Both the position numbers and the translations under genes were made by a program. A model generated the notes under the pieces. It did not search any database, was not told the DNA's origin, and was given only the letters and a program-made list of their open reading frames with translations. From Collibacillus ludicampi (GTDB lineage Bacteria > Bacillota > Bacilli > Tumebacillales > BOQE01), in NCBI RefSeq assembly GCF_023705585.1, contig NZ_BOQE01000001.1, positions 1,253,341 to 1,317,340 of the forward strand: a stretch of DNA of 64,000 bases. Reading direction: 5' to 3'. Shown here in pieces: positions 47,451 through 57,414 of this stretch; the first letter of the stretch is position 1, and every line of letters starts with the position of its first letter.

Positions 47451-49742
47451 CTATGACGCAAAAAAAGCGTTTGTATCCAAGATCAATGCAACCGTACCGT
47501 CTCCCAAAATGGTTGCTCCCGAGAAATAGGGGATTTTTTTCAATTCGCGATCCAACGATTTCAGAACCACTTCTTGCTGACCGAGCAAATCGTCGACAAC
47601 GATGCCCATTTTCTGTTGCCCTTTTTGTATCAGAATCAGATTTCCTTCTTCTGATCGCTTTCCGCCAAATACTTCGCCGACATATTCGACCGGGACGACC
47701 TGATCCCGCCAAACGGTCACTGGCTTGCCGTGAACGGTTTTGATTTCGGGAATGTCCGTAACTTCCGCGATCGTTCCGATCGGCAGTACATAGGGATTCT
47801 CTCCGATCTTCACCAAAAGTCCGTCGAGAATCGCCAATGTCATCGGAAGCTGAATGACAAATTTCGTTCCTTTGCCTGGTTGGCTATGTATCTCTACTTT
47901 TCCTGACAGAGATTCGATCTTGGCTTTGACCACATCCAGCCCGACCCCCCGGCCGGAGATATCGCTGATCGTATCGGCCGTAGAAAACCCGGAAGAAAAG
48001 AGCAACTGGTACACTTGTTGGTCTGTCAACGAATCGTTCGCATCGACGATCCCTTTCTCCCTCGCTTTTCGCAGCACTTTCTCACGGTCGATACCACCGC
48101 CGTCGTCCTCCACTTCGATGAACACATAGTTGCCGGAAGGATAGGCACGCAATTGGATATGGCCGGCATCTGGTTTGCCGCGTTTTCTGCGCTCTTCAAC
48201 CGGTTCGATCCCGTGATCGATCGAGTTGCGCAGCATGTGCAAGATAGGATCGCCGATCTCTTCGACAACGGTGCGATCCAATTCCGTATCTTCGCCGCTG
48301 ATCGTGAATTCGATCTCTTTGCCGAGTTGCTTGGCTGTGTCACGCACCATACGCGGAAACCGTTGAAATACGCTTTCGACAGGAATCATGCGGATCGACA
48401 TGATCAACTCCTGTAACTGATTGGAAATCCGGCTCATATGGTCGATCGTTTGTTGCAGACCGTCATGCCTTACCTCTCCGCGAATCTGCTCGAGACGTGT
48501 CTTGTCAATCACCAATTCGGAGAAGAGGTTCATCAATTCGTCCAATTTCTCCGTATCGACACGAATGGTACTTCCTTTTTTCCCTTCAACTGCTGACTGT
48601 TTTTGCTTTGTTTTCTTGACCACATTCTCCGAGCGTTCCAGTCTTTCATTTTCTTGTTTCCATTCACGCAATTCGACCAGTTCGATTTCGGAGACAGATT
48701 CGATCGCGTGACGGATCTTTTCGATGGATTCGTGCGACCATAAAATAAACAAGACATCTTGTTCGAGTTGTTCTTGTTCGATCGCATCCATCGGCGGTTT
48801 GGTAAAGAGAAGATGATCCTGTCCACCGATCGCTTCGAACACCAAGTACATCCGGGCCGATTTCATTTGCGTCGTCGGTGCCAGGCGTACACCCGCCTCA
48901 TACACCCGAAACCCTTTCGCCAACGCTTGTTGGATCACATATTGGACATGTTCATCATCGGTGATCCGCTCTTTCGGAAGCAAATTTCCGGTACGCACTG
49001 ATTGGTTCCCCTGCTTCTGCCATTCGGCGAACATGATGATCTTGACTTCCGATACACGCAGGATCTCGTTTGCGATCTCTTCCGCATCCAGGTCGGAAGC
49101 GAGGACAAAGCGTATATTTCCATTGTACTCCCCCGCATCCAAGACAGCGGGTTCCGGATCGGTGTGAAGCAGTTTGTCTTCATCGAACGTTTGTCTTACC
49201 TGCGCCCAGCGGGCCATCGGCATCAAGCAATCCTCGCTGAAACCGATCTCGATTTCATACACGCGTTGGCCCTGTTCCATGGCGGTTTCGGCAATCGTTT
49301 GCACGATCGTTTTCGTCGAGGAAGCCGCTGCCATCTCCTCACGCGCAGGATTCTCAGACGTCTCCTCTTGTCTCAAGACGCGGTCCAATTCCTCGAGAAG
49401 CGCGCTCCAGTCATGCGAACGCTCCTCTCCGAACTCCTCAACCTCCTCTAAAAGTGTTTCTAATGCATCCAATGCATGAAACAAAGCATCGACAACAGAG
49501 GCAGACAAGGGGAGAAGTCCATTCCGGATCTGATCCAACAGGTTTTCCGCATGGTGAGTGATGTCACCCATGTGGGTGAACCCCATGGTCATCGACATCC
49601 CCTTGATTGTATGAGCAGCACGAAAAATGGTAGGGATGACCGCCAAATCTTTCGATTTCTCGATTTCCAACATCCCATCCGACCATGCTTGCAAATGTTC
49701 TCTCGTTTCATCGATAAACATGGACAAATATTCTGCGTGCAC
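47451..49742 (-). CDS. cheA: Chemotaxis histidine kinase CheA with two P2 domains
   Basis: 763 aa, longer than typical (about 670). P1 HPt domain with phospho-His44 in RAAHTIKGMSMTMGF. Two consecutive CheY-binding P2 domains at about 159-240 (VYEIEIGFSEDCLMPMARWA) and 277-360 (FRVYEAGVRLAPTTQMKSAR). Dimerisation P3 from 393; P4 kinase with N box HMLRNSIDHGIEPVEERRKR, G1 EDDGGGID and G2 SGRGVGLDVVKAKIE; CheW-like P5 at the end. GTG start at 49742 after GGGGG. It phosphorylates CheY in response to receptor state. Confidence 0.96.
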   Translation of the reverse strand: MHAEYLSMFIDETREHLQAWSDGMLEIEKSKDLAVIPTIFRAAHTIKGMSMTMGFTHMGDITHHAENLLDQIRNGLLPLSASVVDALFHALDALETLLEEVEEFGEERSHDWSALLEELDRVLRQEETSENPAREEMAAASSTKTIVQTIAETAMEQGQRVYEIEIGFSEDCLMPMARWAQVRQTFDEDKLLHTDPEPAVLDAGEYNGNIRFVLASDLDAEEIANEILRVSEVKIIMFAEWQKQGNQSVRTGNLLPKERITDDEHVQYVIQQALAKGFRVYEAGVRLAPTTQMKSARMYLVFEAIGGQDHLLFTKPPMDAIEQEQLEQDVLFILWSHESIEKIRHAIESVSEIELVELREWKQENERLERSENVVKKTKQKQSAVEGKKGSTIRVDTEKLDELMNLFSELVIDKTRLEQIRGEVRHDGLQQTIDHMSRISNQLQELIMSIRMIPVESVFQRFPRMVRDTAKQLGKEIEFTISGEDTELDRTVVEEIGDPILHMLRNSIDHGIEPVEERRKRGKPDAGHIQLRAYPSGNYVFIEVEDDGGGIDREKVLRKAREKGIVDANDSLTDQQVYQLLFSSGFSTADTISDISGRGVGLDVVKAKIESLSGKVEIHSQPGKGTKFVIQLPMTLAILDGLLVKIGENPYVLPIGTIAEVTDIPEIKTVHGKPVTVWRDQVVPVEYVGEVFGGKRSEEGNLILIQKGQQKMGIVVDDLLGQQEVVLKSLDRELKKIPYFSGATILGDGTVALILDTNAFFAS

Positions 49743-49754
49743 GAAAACAGCCCC

Positions 49755-50114
49755 CTACGCTAAAACTTTATTGATCGCTTCCAATACGCGTTCCGGCTGA
49801 AACGGCTTCACACAGAAATCTCTGGCCCCTGCTTGAATCGCTTCGATGACCATCTGTTGTTGTCCCATCGCGGAACACATGATCACTCGCGCATCAGGAT
49901 CCAATGCTTTAATTTCCTTTAATGTCTGAATGCCGTCCTTTTCGGGCATCGTGATATCCAGTGTGACAACATCGGGTTTGTAATTTTTGTACATTTCAAT
50001 CGCTTCGTTCCCATTGCTGGCTTCGGCGATGACATGATGTCCACTTTTCGTAAGCATATCCTTGATCATCATCCGCATGAATGCAGCATCGTCAACCACT
50101 AAAATATTGGCCAT
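49755..50114 (-). CDS. cheY: Chemotaxis response regulator CheY
   Basis: 119 aa receiver only. Acidic pocket VVDDAAFMRMMIKDML, phospho-Asp in DVVTLDITMPEKDGIQTLKE, Thr/Ser in VIMCSAMGQQ, Lys in FCVKPFQPERV. Binds the flagellar switch when phosphorylated. First gene of the operon; SD GAGGGG. Confidence 0.97.
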   Translation of the reverse strand: MANILVVDDAAFMRMMIKDMLTKSGHHVIAEASNGNEAIEMYKNYKPDVVTLDITMPEKDGIQTLKEIKALDPDARVIMCSAMGQQQMVIEAIQAGARDFCVKPFQPERVLEAINKVLA

Positions 50115-50265
50115 AATACCCCTCTTTTTCTATTTTTTGTAATACACCCTTATAAGCCTTTCTAAAACTGAAAAATTCTCCATTCTCAAGCGCAATTCCT
50201 TTTTATTTCGTGAACTTGTCAGCCAAATTTCTCAGTTCTTCAGCATTTTTTGACAAGGAAGCCCT

Positions 50266-50478
50266 CCATGCCGCAAGTGGCACCATCAGAGGATGAAAAG
50301 TTTCTTGTGAGGGAAGAAGTATAAGGCTATCTCAAGAAACGGAGTGGCTTTTGGGTGGGTTGTATCGCTTTGCGGCGCAGAGGTGAGTTGAAGGTCGTTC
50401 CGCAACCTCTGTTAATAATCCCAGCGGGACGACCTTCATCGAACCCAAGCGCAAAGCGATGCAACCCACCCAAGCACT
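50266..50478. repeat. Composite element: module C, linker and intact type A
   Basis: Module C (50266-50301) begins CCATGCCGCAAGTGGCACC and is an exact inverted match to 24582-24617. A 41-bp linker follows, then type A (about 50343-50478) from GAGTGGCTTTTGGGTGGG to CAACCCACCCAAGCACT, with inner arms GAAGGTCGTTCCGC and GCGGGACGACCTTC. This is the best preserved full-length copy. It lies between cheY and ywlC. Confidence 0.88.
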
Positions 50479-50511
50479 AGTTTTCAAGGAAGTCACCCTG
50501 CCGCACCCAAT

Positions 50512-50545
50512 AAAAAAAGACCCTTGGCCATTAACCCAAAGGTCT
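50512..50545 (-). terminator. Terminator of ywlC
   Basis: AGACCTTTGG and CCAAGGGTCT around GTTAATGG, followed by seven T less one on the minus strand, 22 bp after the stop. Confidence 0.92.
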
Positions 50546-50566
50546 TCCTACCTATCAGAAAAGTAT

Positions 50567-51607
50567 TCAGGTCAATACGCGATACCCAGCCGCTTTCATC
50601 AAACGATTCATAATCGCGAGTCCGATTCCTTCCCGTGGAAAACTTTCCGCATAGATCCGTTCGATACCCTGCTGATCAAACGCGCGCAAAGCGGCATAAA
50701 GGCCTGCTGCAACTGTGGACAAATCACTCCTCTGTCCACAAGAGATCACCGCATCTGCCCGATACATATCCACATGTTCATCAGTTGTCAACACACCCAC
50801 ACGCGCACCTTCTAAACGTGACCGATCCACATAGGACTGGATACGGGAGACCACGGAGTTGTCCTCCCCCGAAACAATCCACATATCCCCGCGCGGTGCA
50901 TAATGTGTGTATTTCATCCCTGGAGACTTGGGGGGCTGTTTCAGCTCTCTAGGTGACGTTTGTTTCAATGCCGGATCCAAAAGCACATCACCAACCACGT
51001 GCCCGATTTGTTCCTGCGATATGCCTCCGGGCCGTAAAATCATGGGCACTGGAGAGGTGATATCCACAACCGTCGATTCTACCCCCACGCCCGCAGGACC
51101 GCCATCGATCACAGCGGCGATCAAATGATCCAAATCTTCGAGCACATGTTCCGCGGTGGTTGGACTGGGACGTCCCGAACGGTTTGCGCTCGGCGCGGCG
51201 AGAGGCACTCCGGATGACTCGATCAACATGCGCGCCACCGGATGGTTCGGCATGCGAATCCCGACCGTATCAAGCCCCGCCGTCACCTGATCTGGGATTC
51301 CATCTTTTTTGGGAAAAATTAATGTCAAAGGCCCCGGCCAGAACGCATCCATAAGCTTTCGCGCCGTGTCGGGGATTTCCTTAACTAAGCGCTCCAAATC
51401 ACGCTCTGACGCAATGTGGACAATCAGTGGATTATCGGACGGCCGCCCTTTTGCTTGAAAAATTTTATCCACAGCCGCCGGATTCGTCGCGTCCGCGCCG
51501 AGCCCATAAACCGTTTCCGTCGGAAAAGCAACGACTTCCCCATTCCGGATCAGTGTTCCCGCATAGGCGATGCTTTTCTCGTCGGCAGTTAATCGCTTCG
51601 TTTGCAT
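50567..51607 (-). CDS. ywlC: L-threonylcarbamoyladenylate synthase (Sua5 type)
   Basis: 346 aa. N-terminal YrdC/TsaC domain, VAFPTETVYGLGADATNPAA, FQAKGRPSDNPLIVHIASER, LAAPSANRSGRPSPTTAEHV, joined by a linker with SPGMKYTHYAPRG to a C-terminal Sua5 domain. It makes threonylcarbamoyl-AMP from threonine, bicarbonate and ATP for t6A37 of tRNAs. Ortholog of Bacillus ywlC. SD GGCGGG. Confidence 0.96.
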   Translation of the reverse strand: MQTKRLTADEKSIAYAGTLIRNGEVVAFPTETVYGLGADATNPAAVDKIFQAKGRPSDNPLIVHIASERDLERLVKEIPDTARKLMDAFWPGPLTLIFPKKDGIPDQVTAGLDTVGIRMPNHPVARMLIESSGVPLAAPSANRSGRPSPTTAEHVLEDLDHLIAAVIDGGPAGVGVESTVVDITSPVPMILRPGGISQEQIGHVVGDVLLDPALKQTSPRELKQPPKSPGMKYTHYAPRGDMWIVSGEDNSVVSRIQSYVDRSRLEGARVGVLTTDEHVDMYRADAVISCGQRSDLSTVAAGLYAALRAFDQQGIERIYAESFPREGIGLAIMNRLMKAAGYRVLT

Positions 51608-51736
51608 AAAAATACCCGCCTTTCAACGATAGTATATCAAAAAGGCAGGTTTTTAGGCATAATCCTTCATCATTCGACAGAATACGAGAACGACTGTTCT
51701 ATTTTATTCACATTATCCACATCCATCTGTGGATAA

Positions 51737-52180
51737 TTAGTGAGTTATGCACCGTTTCCTCATCGGCACACCTCGTCCAATCTGTTGGATCGCATGCGGA
51801 GAATCCTGAATAGAAAGGGGAATCTCATCAAACTCGATCTCTTCAAATCCCATGTGGATAAATATATGTGGAACAGCTGTGAATAAGTAGAGTTCTTCCA
51901 CACCCTCCGTTTCTGCATAGGAGAGAAAGAGTTGGATCAGTTTCATTCCTTCCGGTTCCGTCGCGATCTCTTTCGTCAAGACCAGCGAACGCAGCAAGCA
52001 ACTGTTTCCGTATCGTTCCACACCAACGGTCCCCACCATGTTGCCTGTCTCGTTGTTCAATGCGATCAGAAAATGGTCAATCCACTCTTGTACACCCGCG
52101 TTACCCACACCTGCCGCCATGAGCAATTCCTCAACTTGCTCCACATCTTCGATGGTGCCTCGGCGTATTTGTATGGCCAT
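51737..52180 (-). CDS. GNAT N-acetyltransferase (YwlB/ArsN-like)
   Basis: 147 aa from the ATG at 52180 (AGGGGG). AIQIRRGTIEDVEQVEELLM, GNMVGTVGVERYGNSCLLRS LVLTKE-like core strands and ELYLFTAVPHIFIHMGFEEI fit the small GNAT subgroup that includes YwlB and ArsN. The acetyl-CoA pyrophosphate loop (Q/RxxGxG/A) is weak: EIATEPEGMKLIQ has no clear glycine pair. Position between ywlC and spoIIR matches ywlB. Substrate unknown. Confidence 0.82.
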   Translation of the reverse strand: MAIQIRRGTIEDVEQVEELLMAAGVGNAGVQEWIDHFLIALNNETGNMVGTVGVERYGNSCLLRSLVLTKEIATEPEGMKLIQLFLSYAETEGVEELYLFTAVPHIFIHMGFEEIEFDEIPLSIQDSPHAIQQIGRGVPMRKRCITH

Positions 52181-52267
52181 GCTGATATCCCCCTGGTATG
52201 AATCTCGTATTCTACTGCCATCATTAATGATACATATGAATGAGTCAAGGATCATAGACCTTCTCGC

Positions 52268-53527
52268 CTATATTTCTTTACGAGATGATTGAGGCAAAAT
52301 GATAGAGAAGCAGGTTCCTTTCCCTTTCTCGCTGTCTACTTGAATCTTGCCGTTCATCAATTGTACAATCCGATAACTGGCCATCAATCCCAACCCTGTT
52401 CCTTTCTCTTTTGTCGAATAAAATGGGGTTCCCAACCGGTTGATTTCATCCCGTGTCATTCCGACACCCGTATCGATGATCTCGATAATCACATGTTCAT
52501 CTTTACGGCAAACGAATACTTGAAGCGTTCCGCCCTTGGTCATGGCTTCAATTCCGTTTTTCATCAAATTGACCAACACCTGACTAAACCTGACTTGGTT
52601 GGTCGTCAGTGAACAAGAACTGTCCCCTTTCATTTCGATTTCCACATTTCGCGGTTTCGCACAAGAAGATAATACATTTGCGATATGTCGAACATGCTCC
52701 ACGACATCGAATGTTTCCGCTTTCTCGATTTGCGGTTTCGTGAGAGACAAGTAATCGTTGATGATCTCTTCGGCCCTGTCCAACTCATCGATGATCAATT
52801 TCATATACCGTTTGTCTTCTTCACTTACCTCCCGCGAGCATAAAAGCTGGACAAACCCCCGAACCACCGTCATGGGATTGCGGATCTCATGTGCGATGGA
52901 GGCGGCAAGCTCACCTAACACATGCAACTTCTCCGCTTTTTGCATCTCGATTTCCATCGCCTTGTTTTCCCGCATATTTTCAATCAAATGAACGGAGACC
53001 CACATGGCAAGAACATGAAGAAAACAAAAACCGGCGAAGAAAACCAGTATGTTTTCCTTACTGTCGGGAACCAGTTCATGGATTCGATAGTATCCGATGA
53101 GCGCAATGAGCAACGACGTGGAAAAAGCGATGGCCATGGCCGTCAGAATTCTGCGCTTTCGATTCAAGGTTTGATACAGGGGAACAAAAAAAACGGTCAA
53201 GCCCACCAATGCGATCGCACTGTATAGCGCCGTATAGAATCCGTACCCACCCAATCCATAACGATAAAGAAGGGCTGCCAACAGATCTGCAAGGCCCACT
53301 TCATATCCTCCGTACAAGAAACCGAGAAGGATCGGTATCGAACGCAGATCATATATGTTCCCAGGCACGATCGTAAACGGAAAAATCATGCATGCGACTG
53401 TTGCGGTCACAGAAATCAACCCGATGATTAATTTTTGAAATCGCTGTTCGATTTTAATGGAGTAATAGATTAAGATCCCTATGATGATGATCAGGATATT
53501 CAGTAAAAGATCCTTGATGCCAAACAT
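52268..53527 (-). CDS. KinB-like membrane sensor histidine kinase
   Basis: 419 aa from the ATG at 53527 (GGGGTG, spacer about 7). Residues 1-185 contain six hydrophobic helices resembling the 5TMR-LYT sensor of LytS/KinB (SIPILLGFLYGGYEVGLADL). HisKA phospho-His in LAASIAHEIRNPMTVVRGFV, N box LVNLMKNGIEAMTKGGTLQV, G1 IIDTGVGMTRDEI, G2 GTGLGLMASYRIV. No response regulator is adjacent, as for sporulation phosphorelay kinases. Next to spoIIR, it may feed Spo0F, which is inference. Confidence 0.9.
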   Translation of the reverse strand: MFGIKDLLLNILIIIIGILIYYSIKIEQRFQKLIIGLISVTATVACMIFPFTIVPGNIYDLRSIPILLGFLYGGYEVGLADLLAALLYRYGLGGYGFYTALYSAIALVGLTVFFVPLYQTLNRKRRILTAMAIAFSTSLLIALIGYYRIHELVPDSKENILVFFAGFCFLHVLAMWVSVHLIENMRENKAMEIEMQKAEKLHVLGELAASIAHEIRNPMTVVRGFVQLLCSREVSEEDKRYMKLIIDELDRAEEIINDYLSLTKPQIEKAETFDVVEHVRHIANVLSSCAKPRNVEIEMKGDSSCSLTTNQVRFSQVLVNLMKNGIEAMTKGGTLQVFVCRKDEHVIIEIIDTGVGMTRDEINRLGTPFYSTKEKGTGLGLMASYRIVQLMNGKIQVDSEKGKGTCFSIILPQSSRKEI

Positions 53528-53579
53528 CACTCTCACCCCTGTACACGAAAAAACAGGTTCCGATAAAGAACCCGGTCAT

Positions 53580-54287
53580 CTATGAGTGAAACAGTTTGTG
53601 AAAGAAACTGCTGATCCTTGTAAACATACGGATGATCTCATCGAGAATGGCGGAACGAACTTGGACTTTCTGTTTATGGGAGGGATTACCGTAAGAGACT
53701 TCGATCGTACCGAGAGGTTTGACGGAAGCGTCCATATCTTTCGGTTTGACCTGTACGGCATCTCCATTCGCGATGTCCACGAAACATAAGGAAGGAAATA
53801 AAACGCACCACCAGTTCTGTCCGTCTCCTTTGCCGATAACAATGCGCAGCGCTTCATAATTGCCTGCCGGATATACTTTATCCCCATAGATCTTTGTCGG
53901 AAAAGGGACGATCCCATACTCGGTTTTCACCGGATAGGAAGAACCTTTCTCCCGCAGCACTTCTTTTGCGATTCGGTCGATCTCCGATATATCTCGTTTC
54001 AGAATCTGCCTCGCTTCTTCTTCCGTTTGTACGCGGTACAGTTTTTTCCCTACTTCTTCAATGACACGGTCGCGAACCTCTCGCTTCAGCAGCTGATCTT
54101 CCGGTGAATCCGAGTTGGCAATGACGCGAAAGCGAATGGCATGATCGGGAATTTCAGAAACGGATGATCCAATGACTTCTTCCTGTTCTGCCAAAGCGGT
54201 AAGACCGCCAAATGTCGTCTGCCATCCGCTACCCGCCATCGTGACCAGCATTGTTAAAGCAAGTCCGAACATGATTTTGACCCGCAT
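53580..54287 (-). CDS. spoIIR: Stage II sporulation protein SpoIIR
   Basis: 235 aa. Signal peptide RVKIMFGLALTMLVTMAGSG, then the conserved IRFRVIANSDSPEDQLLKRE and GNYEALRIVIGKGDGQNWWC VLFPSLCFVD-like core. It is secreted from the forespore and triggers SpoIIGA to process pro-sigma-E. Of two adjacent ATGs the second is favoured by the GGAGGG spacing. Same locus as Bacillus, upstream neighbour prmC. Confidence 0.96.
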   Translation of the reverse strand: MRVKIMFGLALTMLVTMAGSGWQTTFGGLTALAEQEEVIGSSVSEIPDHAIRFRVIANSDSPEDQLLKREVRDRVIEEVGKKLYRVQTEEEARQILKRDISEIDRIAKEVLREKGSSYPVKTEYGIVPFPTKIYGDKVYPAGNYEALRIVIGKGDGQNWWCVLFPSLCFVDIANGDAVQVKPKDMDASVKPLGTIEVSYGNPSHKQKVQVRSAILDEIIRMFTRISSFFHKLFHS

Positions 54288-54358
54288 CATGAAGCCCTCC
54301 CCTGATACTTTTGCTTGATAGATTCAGTATCTCCGGGAGGGCTCTTGAATATACTTTT

Positions 54359-55243
54359 CTAGCAAAACCAATTGATAGATTCACGCCAGCCGATCACGAC
54401 ACGACCGATCCCTTGCCAATCGGGTATGATTGTCGTTTTCGCCGGCGGCCATCCTTGTTCGATCAAGCGGGCGACTGCTTCCGCCTGATGGATGCCGACC
54501 TCAAACGCTACGAGGGCAGGACCTTCTTCCCGCATTACAAGAGGCAACTGCGTGACCATCATGCGATAGGGACTCAATCCGTCTTCTCCGCCGTCAAGCG
54601 CCAATAGCGGTTCATAGCAACGGACTTCTTCGTCGAGGTGTTGCACATCTTCACTCGGGATATAAGGAGGATTCGAAACGAGTACATCGACTCGCTGGCC
54701 TTTCCGCAAGATCGGTTCAAGCAGATTCCCCTGAAGGAAAGATACGGAAGCTCTGAGACGCGCTGCGTTTTCCTGGGCGACGAGAAGAGCATCCTTTGAC
54801 AGATCGATCGCCAACACTTTCGCTTCGGGCCACTCCAGTGCCAGCGTAACGGCAATCGCGCCTGAGCCGGTACCGACATCCACGATCACCGGATGACCGG
54901 TAAACATCTCTTTCCGTTTACAGACTTCTTCAACCAAGATCTCCGTTTCCGGCCGGGGGATGAGAACCCCTTTACGCACGATGAAATCGCGCCCAAAAAA
55001 CTCCTGATGCCCCACGATATATTGCAACGGTTCATGCGACCCGCGCCGCTTGATCAACCGTTCGTAAGTCTCGCGGCTTTCTTCGGGAAACTCCATGTGC
55101 ATTTCCGCAAGCAGTTGATATTTCTCCCACCCCAATACGTGTTGCAAGAGAACTTCCGCATTTAAGCGCGGGTGGCGAATCCCTTTGTCCTCTAAAAAAC
55201 GGGATGCCCTTAAGATGACATCCCGTATCGTTTCCTTAGTCAT
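54359..55243 (-). CDS. prmC: Release factor glutamine methyltransferase PrmC
   Basis: 294 aa. N-terminal helical RF-binding domain; SAM site [20 protein letters not shown]; catalytic [13 protein letters not shown] (NPPY). Methylates the GGQ glutamine of RF1/RF2. The ATG overlaps prfA's end by 8 bp, an operon with its substrate. Confidence 0.97.
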   Translation of the reverse strand: MTKETIRDVILRASRFLEDKGIRHPRLNAEVLLQHVLGWEKYQLLAEMHMEFPEESRETYERLIKRRGSHEPLQYIVGHQEFFGRDFIVRKGVLIPRPETEILVEEVCKRKEMFTGHPVIVDVGTGSGAIAVTLALEWPEAKVLAIDLSKDALLVAQENAARLRASVSFLQGNLLEPILRKGQRVDVLVSNPPYIPSEDVQHLDEEVRCYEPLLALDGGEDGLSPYRMMVTQLPLVMREEGPALVAFEVGIHQAEAVARLIEQGWPPAKTTIIPDWQGIGRVVIGWRESINWFC

Positions 55244-56309
55244 TGCCCGCCGCCTTCAACTGTTCACTGCGCTCTGCCGCGATCAACGTGTTAATAATCT
55301 CATCGAGATCGCCTTGCAGAACCGCGTCCAATCTGTGCAATGTCAGTCCGACCCGATGATCGGTGACACGGCTTTGCGGGAAATTGTACGTACGAATGCG
55401 TTCGGAGCGGTCACCTGAACCCACTTGACTCTTGCGCGCGGCAGCCAATTCGGCTTGTTGCTCCTGTTGTTGCTTTTCATAAAGGCGTGCACGTAACACT
55501 TTCAACGCCTTTTCTTTATTCTTCAATTGGGATTTCTCGTCTTGGCAGGAGACAACAATCCCGGTGGGAAGGTGGGTGATACGGATCGCCGACTGCGTGG
55601 TATTCACAGACTGCCCGCCGGGACCCGTCGAGCAAAACGTATCGATCCGCAAATCTTTCTCGTGAATCTCCACTTCCACCTCTTCGACTTCCGGCAATAC
55701 GGCAACAGTCGCCATCGATGTATGAATGCGTCCTCCCGATTCGGTTGCCGGAACCCGCTGTACACGATGACCGCCCGATTCGAATTTCAGCTTGGAATAA
55801 GCCCCTTTGCCATTGACCATGAAGATGATCTCTTTATAACCGCCGAGGTCTGTTTCCGCCGCGTCGATCACATCGATTTTCCAACCGTTTCGTTCTGCAT
55901 AACGCGTATACATGCGGAACAAATCACCTGCGAACAATGCCGCTTCTTCCCCTCCTACGGCACCGCGGATCTCGACGATGACGTTCTTGTCATCATTCGG
56001 ATCTTTCGGCAATAAGAGAACGGTCAGTTTTTCCTTTAAATCGGCTTCCCGTTCCGTCAGTTCGTCAAGCTCCATCTTGACGAGTTCGCGCATTTCGTCG
56101 TCGAGTTTTTCCTGAAACATAGATTTCGCGTCCGCAATCCCTTTCACAACTTTTTTGTATTCGCGAAAGACTTGCACGGTTTCCTCGATATCGGCTTGCT
56201 CTTTGGCATACGTGCGCAACTTCTCGGGATTGTTGATGACCTCAGGGTCACAGAGAAGATCGGATAGTTGGTTATATCGGTCTTCGATCGCTTGCAGACG
56301 ATCGATCAT
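55236..56309 (-). CDS. prfA: Peptide chain release factor 1
   Basis: 357 aa from the ATG at 56309 (AGGTG, spacer 7). GGQ loop [26 protein letters not shown] anticodon-like region [20 protein letters not shown] includes the RF1-type tripeptide area. Terminates translation at UAA and UAG. Followed by prmC. Confidence 0.98.
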   Translation of the reverse strand: MIDRLQAIEDRYNQLSDLLCDPEVINNPEKLRTYAKEQADIEETVQVFREYKKVVKGIADAKSMFQEKLDDEMRELVKMELDELTEREADLKEKLTVLLLPKDPNDDKNVIVEIRGAVGGEEAALFAGDLFRMYTRYAERNGWKIDVIDAAETDLGGYKEIIFMVNGKGAYSKLKFESGGHRVQRVPATESGGRIHTSMATVAVLPEVEEVEVEIHEKDLRIDTFCSTGPGGQSVNTTQSAIRITHLPTGIVVSCQDEKSQLKNKEKALKVLRARLYEKQQQEQQAELAAARKSQVGSGDRSERIRTYNFPQSRVTDHRVGLTLHRLDAVLQGDLDEIINTLIAAERSEQLKAAGND

Positions 56310-56337
56310 ATACAATCACCTCACTGCTATTGAAAGT

Positions 56338-56385
56338 CGTGCTTAGATGGCTATATCGCCTTGCGCCCAAAAGTCACTCCATTCC
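56338..56385. repeat. Remnant of a type-A element
   Basis: CGTGCTTAGATGG and TATATCGCCTTGCG joined directly to CCCAAAAGTCACTCCATTCC: the two ends of type A with the interior lost. Between prfA and yqhQ. Confidence 0.6.
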
Positions 56386-56388
56386 CCG

Positions 56389-57300
56389 CTATCCTGTCGC
56401 CGACTCATCCGTATATGAAGATCCGGCGCGATCATCTTCGGTATGCTCCTCAAGAATCGCTTTCACGGATGCGATCGCCACTTCGATCTGTTCGTCATCG
56501 GGTTCGCGCGTCGTCATGCGCTGCATCCAAAAACCCGGCGTAACAAGTGCGAGCAACAGCGGGTTTGTCGTGGATGCGGACAAACGGATCAACTCGTAGG
56601 ACAGCCCCGCCACGACAGGCAATAAAAGTATCCGGGCAAGAACTTTGTACAGCAAAGGTAACGTTTGCCCAGAGAAGAAGGAAAACAAAACGATCGAAAA
56701 AAGAAAAACAAACAGCAGGAAACTGGTTCCGCAACGTCTATGAATCAACGTGTGTTTGCGCACATTCTCAACGATCAATTCCTCTCCGGCCTCAAAGCAA
56801 TTGATCGTTTTATGCTCGGCTCCGTGGTATTCGAAAGTCCGCCGGATGTCTTTTATGAAAGAGATCGCCCCGATATACCCTATAAAAAAGGCCAGGCGCA
56901 ATCCCCCTTCCACAAGAGCAAATCCGACTCCACTTGTCGTTACCCATTTGGCGATAAAAACTGGCAGCAATATAAAAAACCCGATTCCGAACACGAGTGA
57001 CGAGAAGATGGTCACCGCCAGTTGCCAAGGCGACATGGCTTCCTCACCTTCATCAAATGCAAGGTGAGAAGACTTTGTCAGTGCCTGCATCCCAACGACC
57101 ATCGACTCATAAAGCACTGCGCATCCCCTCAGGATCGGCCAACGCAGTAGCGGATACTTATCAGCCAAAGACTCGCGCGTTTCCATATCGACATGAATGT
57201 CGCGGTTCGGTTTGCGCACGGCGACGGCAACTTTGTCGCCCCTGCGCATCATAACTCCTTCGATCACGGCCTGACCGCCAATATACATCTGTGGCTCCAT
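56389..57300 (-). CDS. yqhQ: DUF1385 family membrane protein YqhQ
   Basis: 303 aa from the ATG at 57300; no ideal SD (GGGGC is 17 bases away), so a few residues are uncertain. Family motifs: YIGGQAVIEGVMMRRGDKVA, RRTFEYHGAEHKTINCFEAG and RRCGTSFLLFVFLFSIVLFS. About four membrane helices. The conserved His, Glu and Cys cluster suggests metal or cofactor binding but no function is established. It is commonly found next to prfA in Firmicutes. Confidence 0.93.
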   Translation of the reverse strand: MEPQMYIGGQAVIEGVMMRRGDKVAVAVRKPNRDIHVDMETRESLADKYPLLRWPILRGCAVLYESMVVGMQALTKSSHLAFDEGEEAMSPWQLAVTIFSSLVFGIGFFILLPVFIAKWVTTSGVGFALVEGGLRLAFFIGYIGAISFIKDIRRTFEYHGAEHKTINCFEAGEELIVENVRKHTLIHRRCGTSFLLFVFLFSIVLFSFFSGQTLPLLYKVLARILLLPVVAGLSYELIRLSASTTNPLLLALVTPGFWMQRMTTREPDDEQIEVAIASVKAILEEHTEDDRAGSSYTDESATG

Positions 57301-57371
57301 CGTTTGTTCACACGCCCCTTCTAGTAAACAAGGCGAGACATCTGATTCCCTTATTGTATCATAATGCAAAC

Positions 57372-57394
57372 AAAAAAGCAGGGGGTATCCCTGC
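57372..57394 (-). terminator. Terminator of the lipoprotein gene
   Basis: GCAGGG, loop ATACC, CCCTGC and six T on the minus strand, 20 bp after the stop. Confidence 0.92.
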
Positions 57395-57414
57395 CTCCCA
57401 AACTGGCCGGTGGC

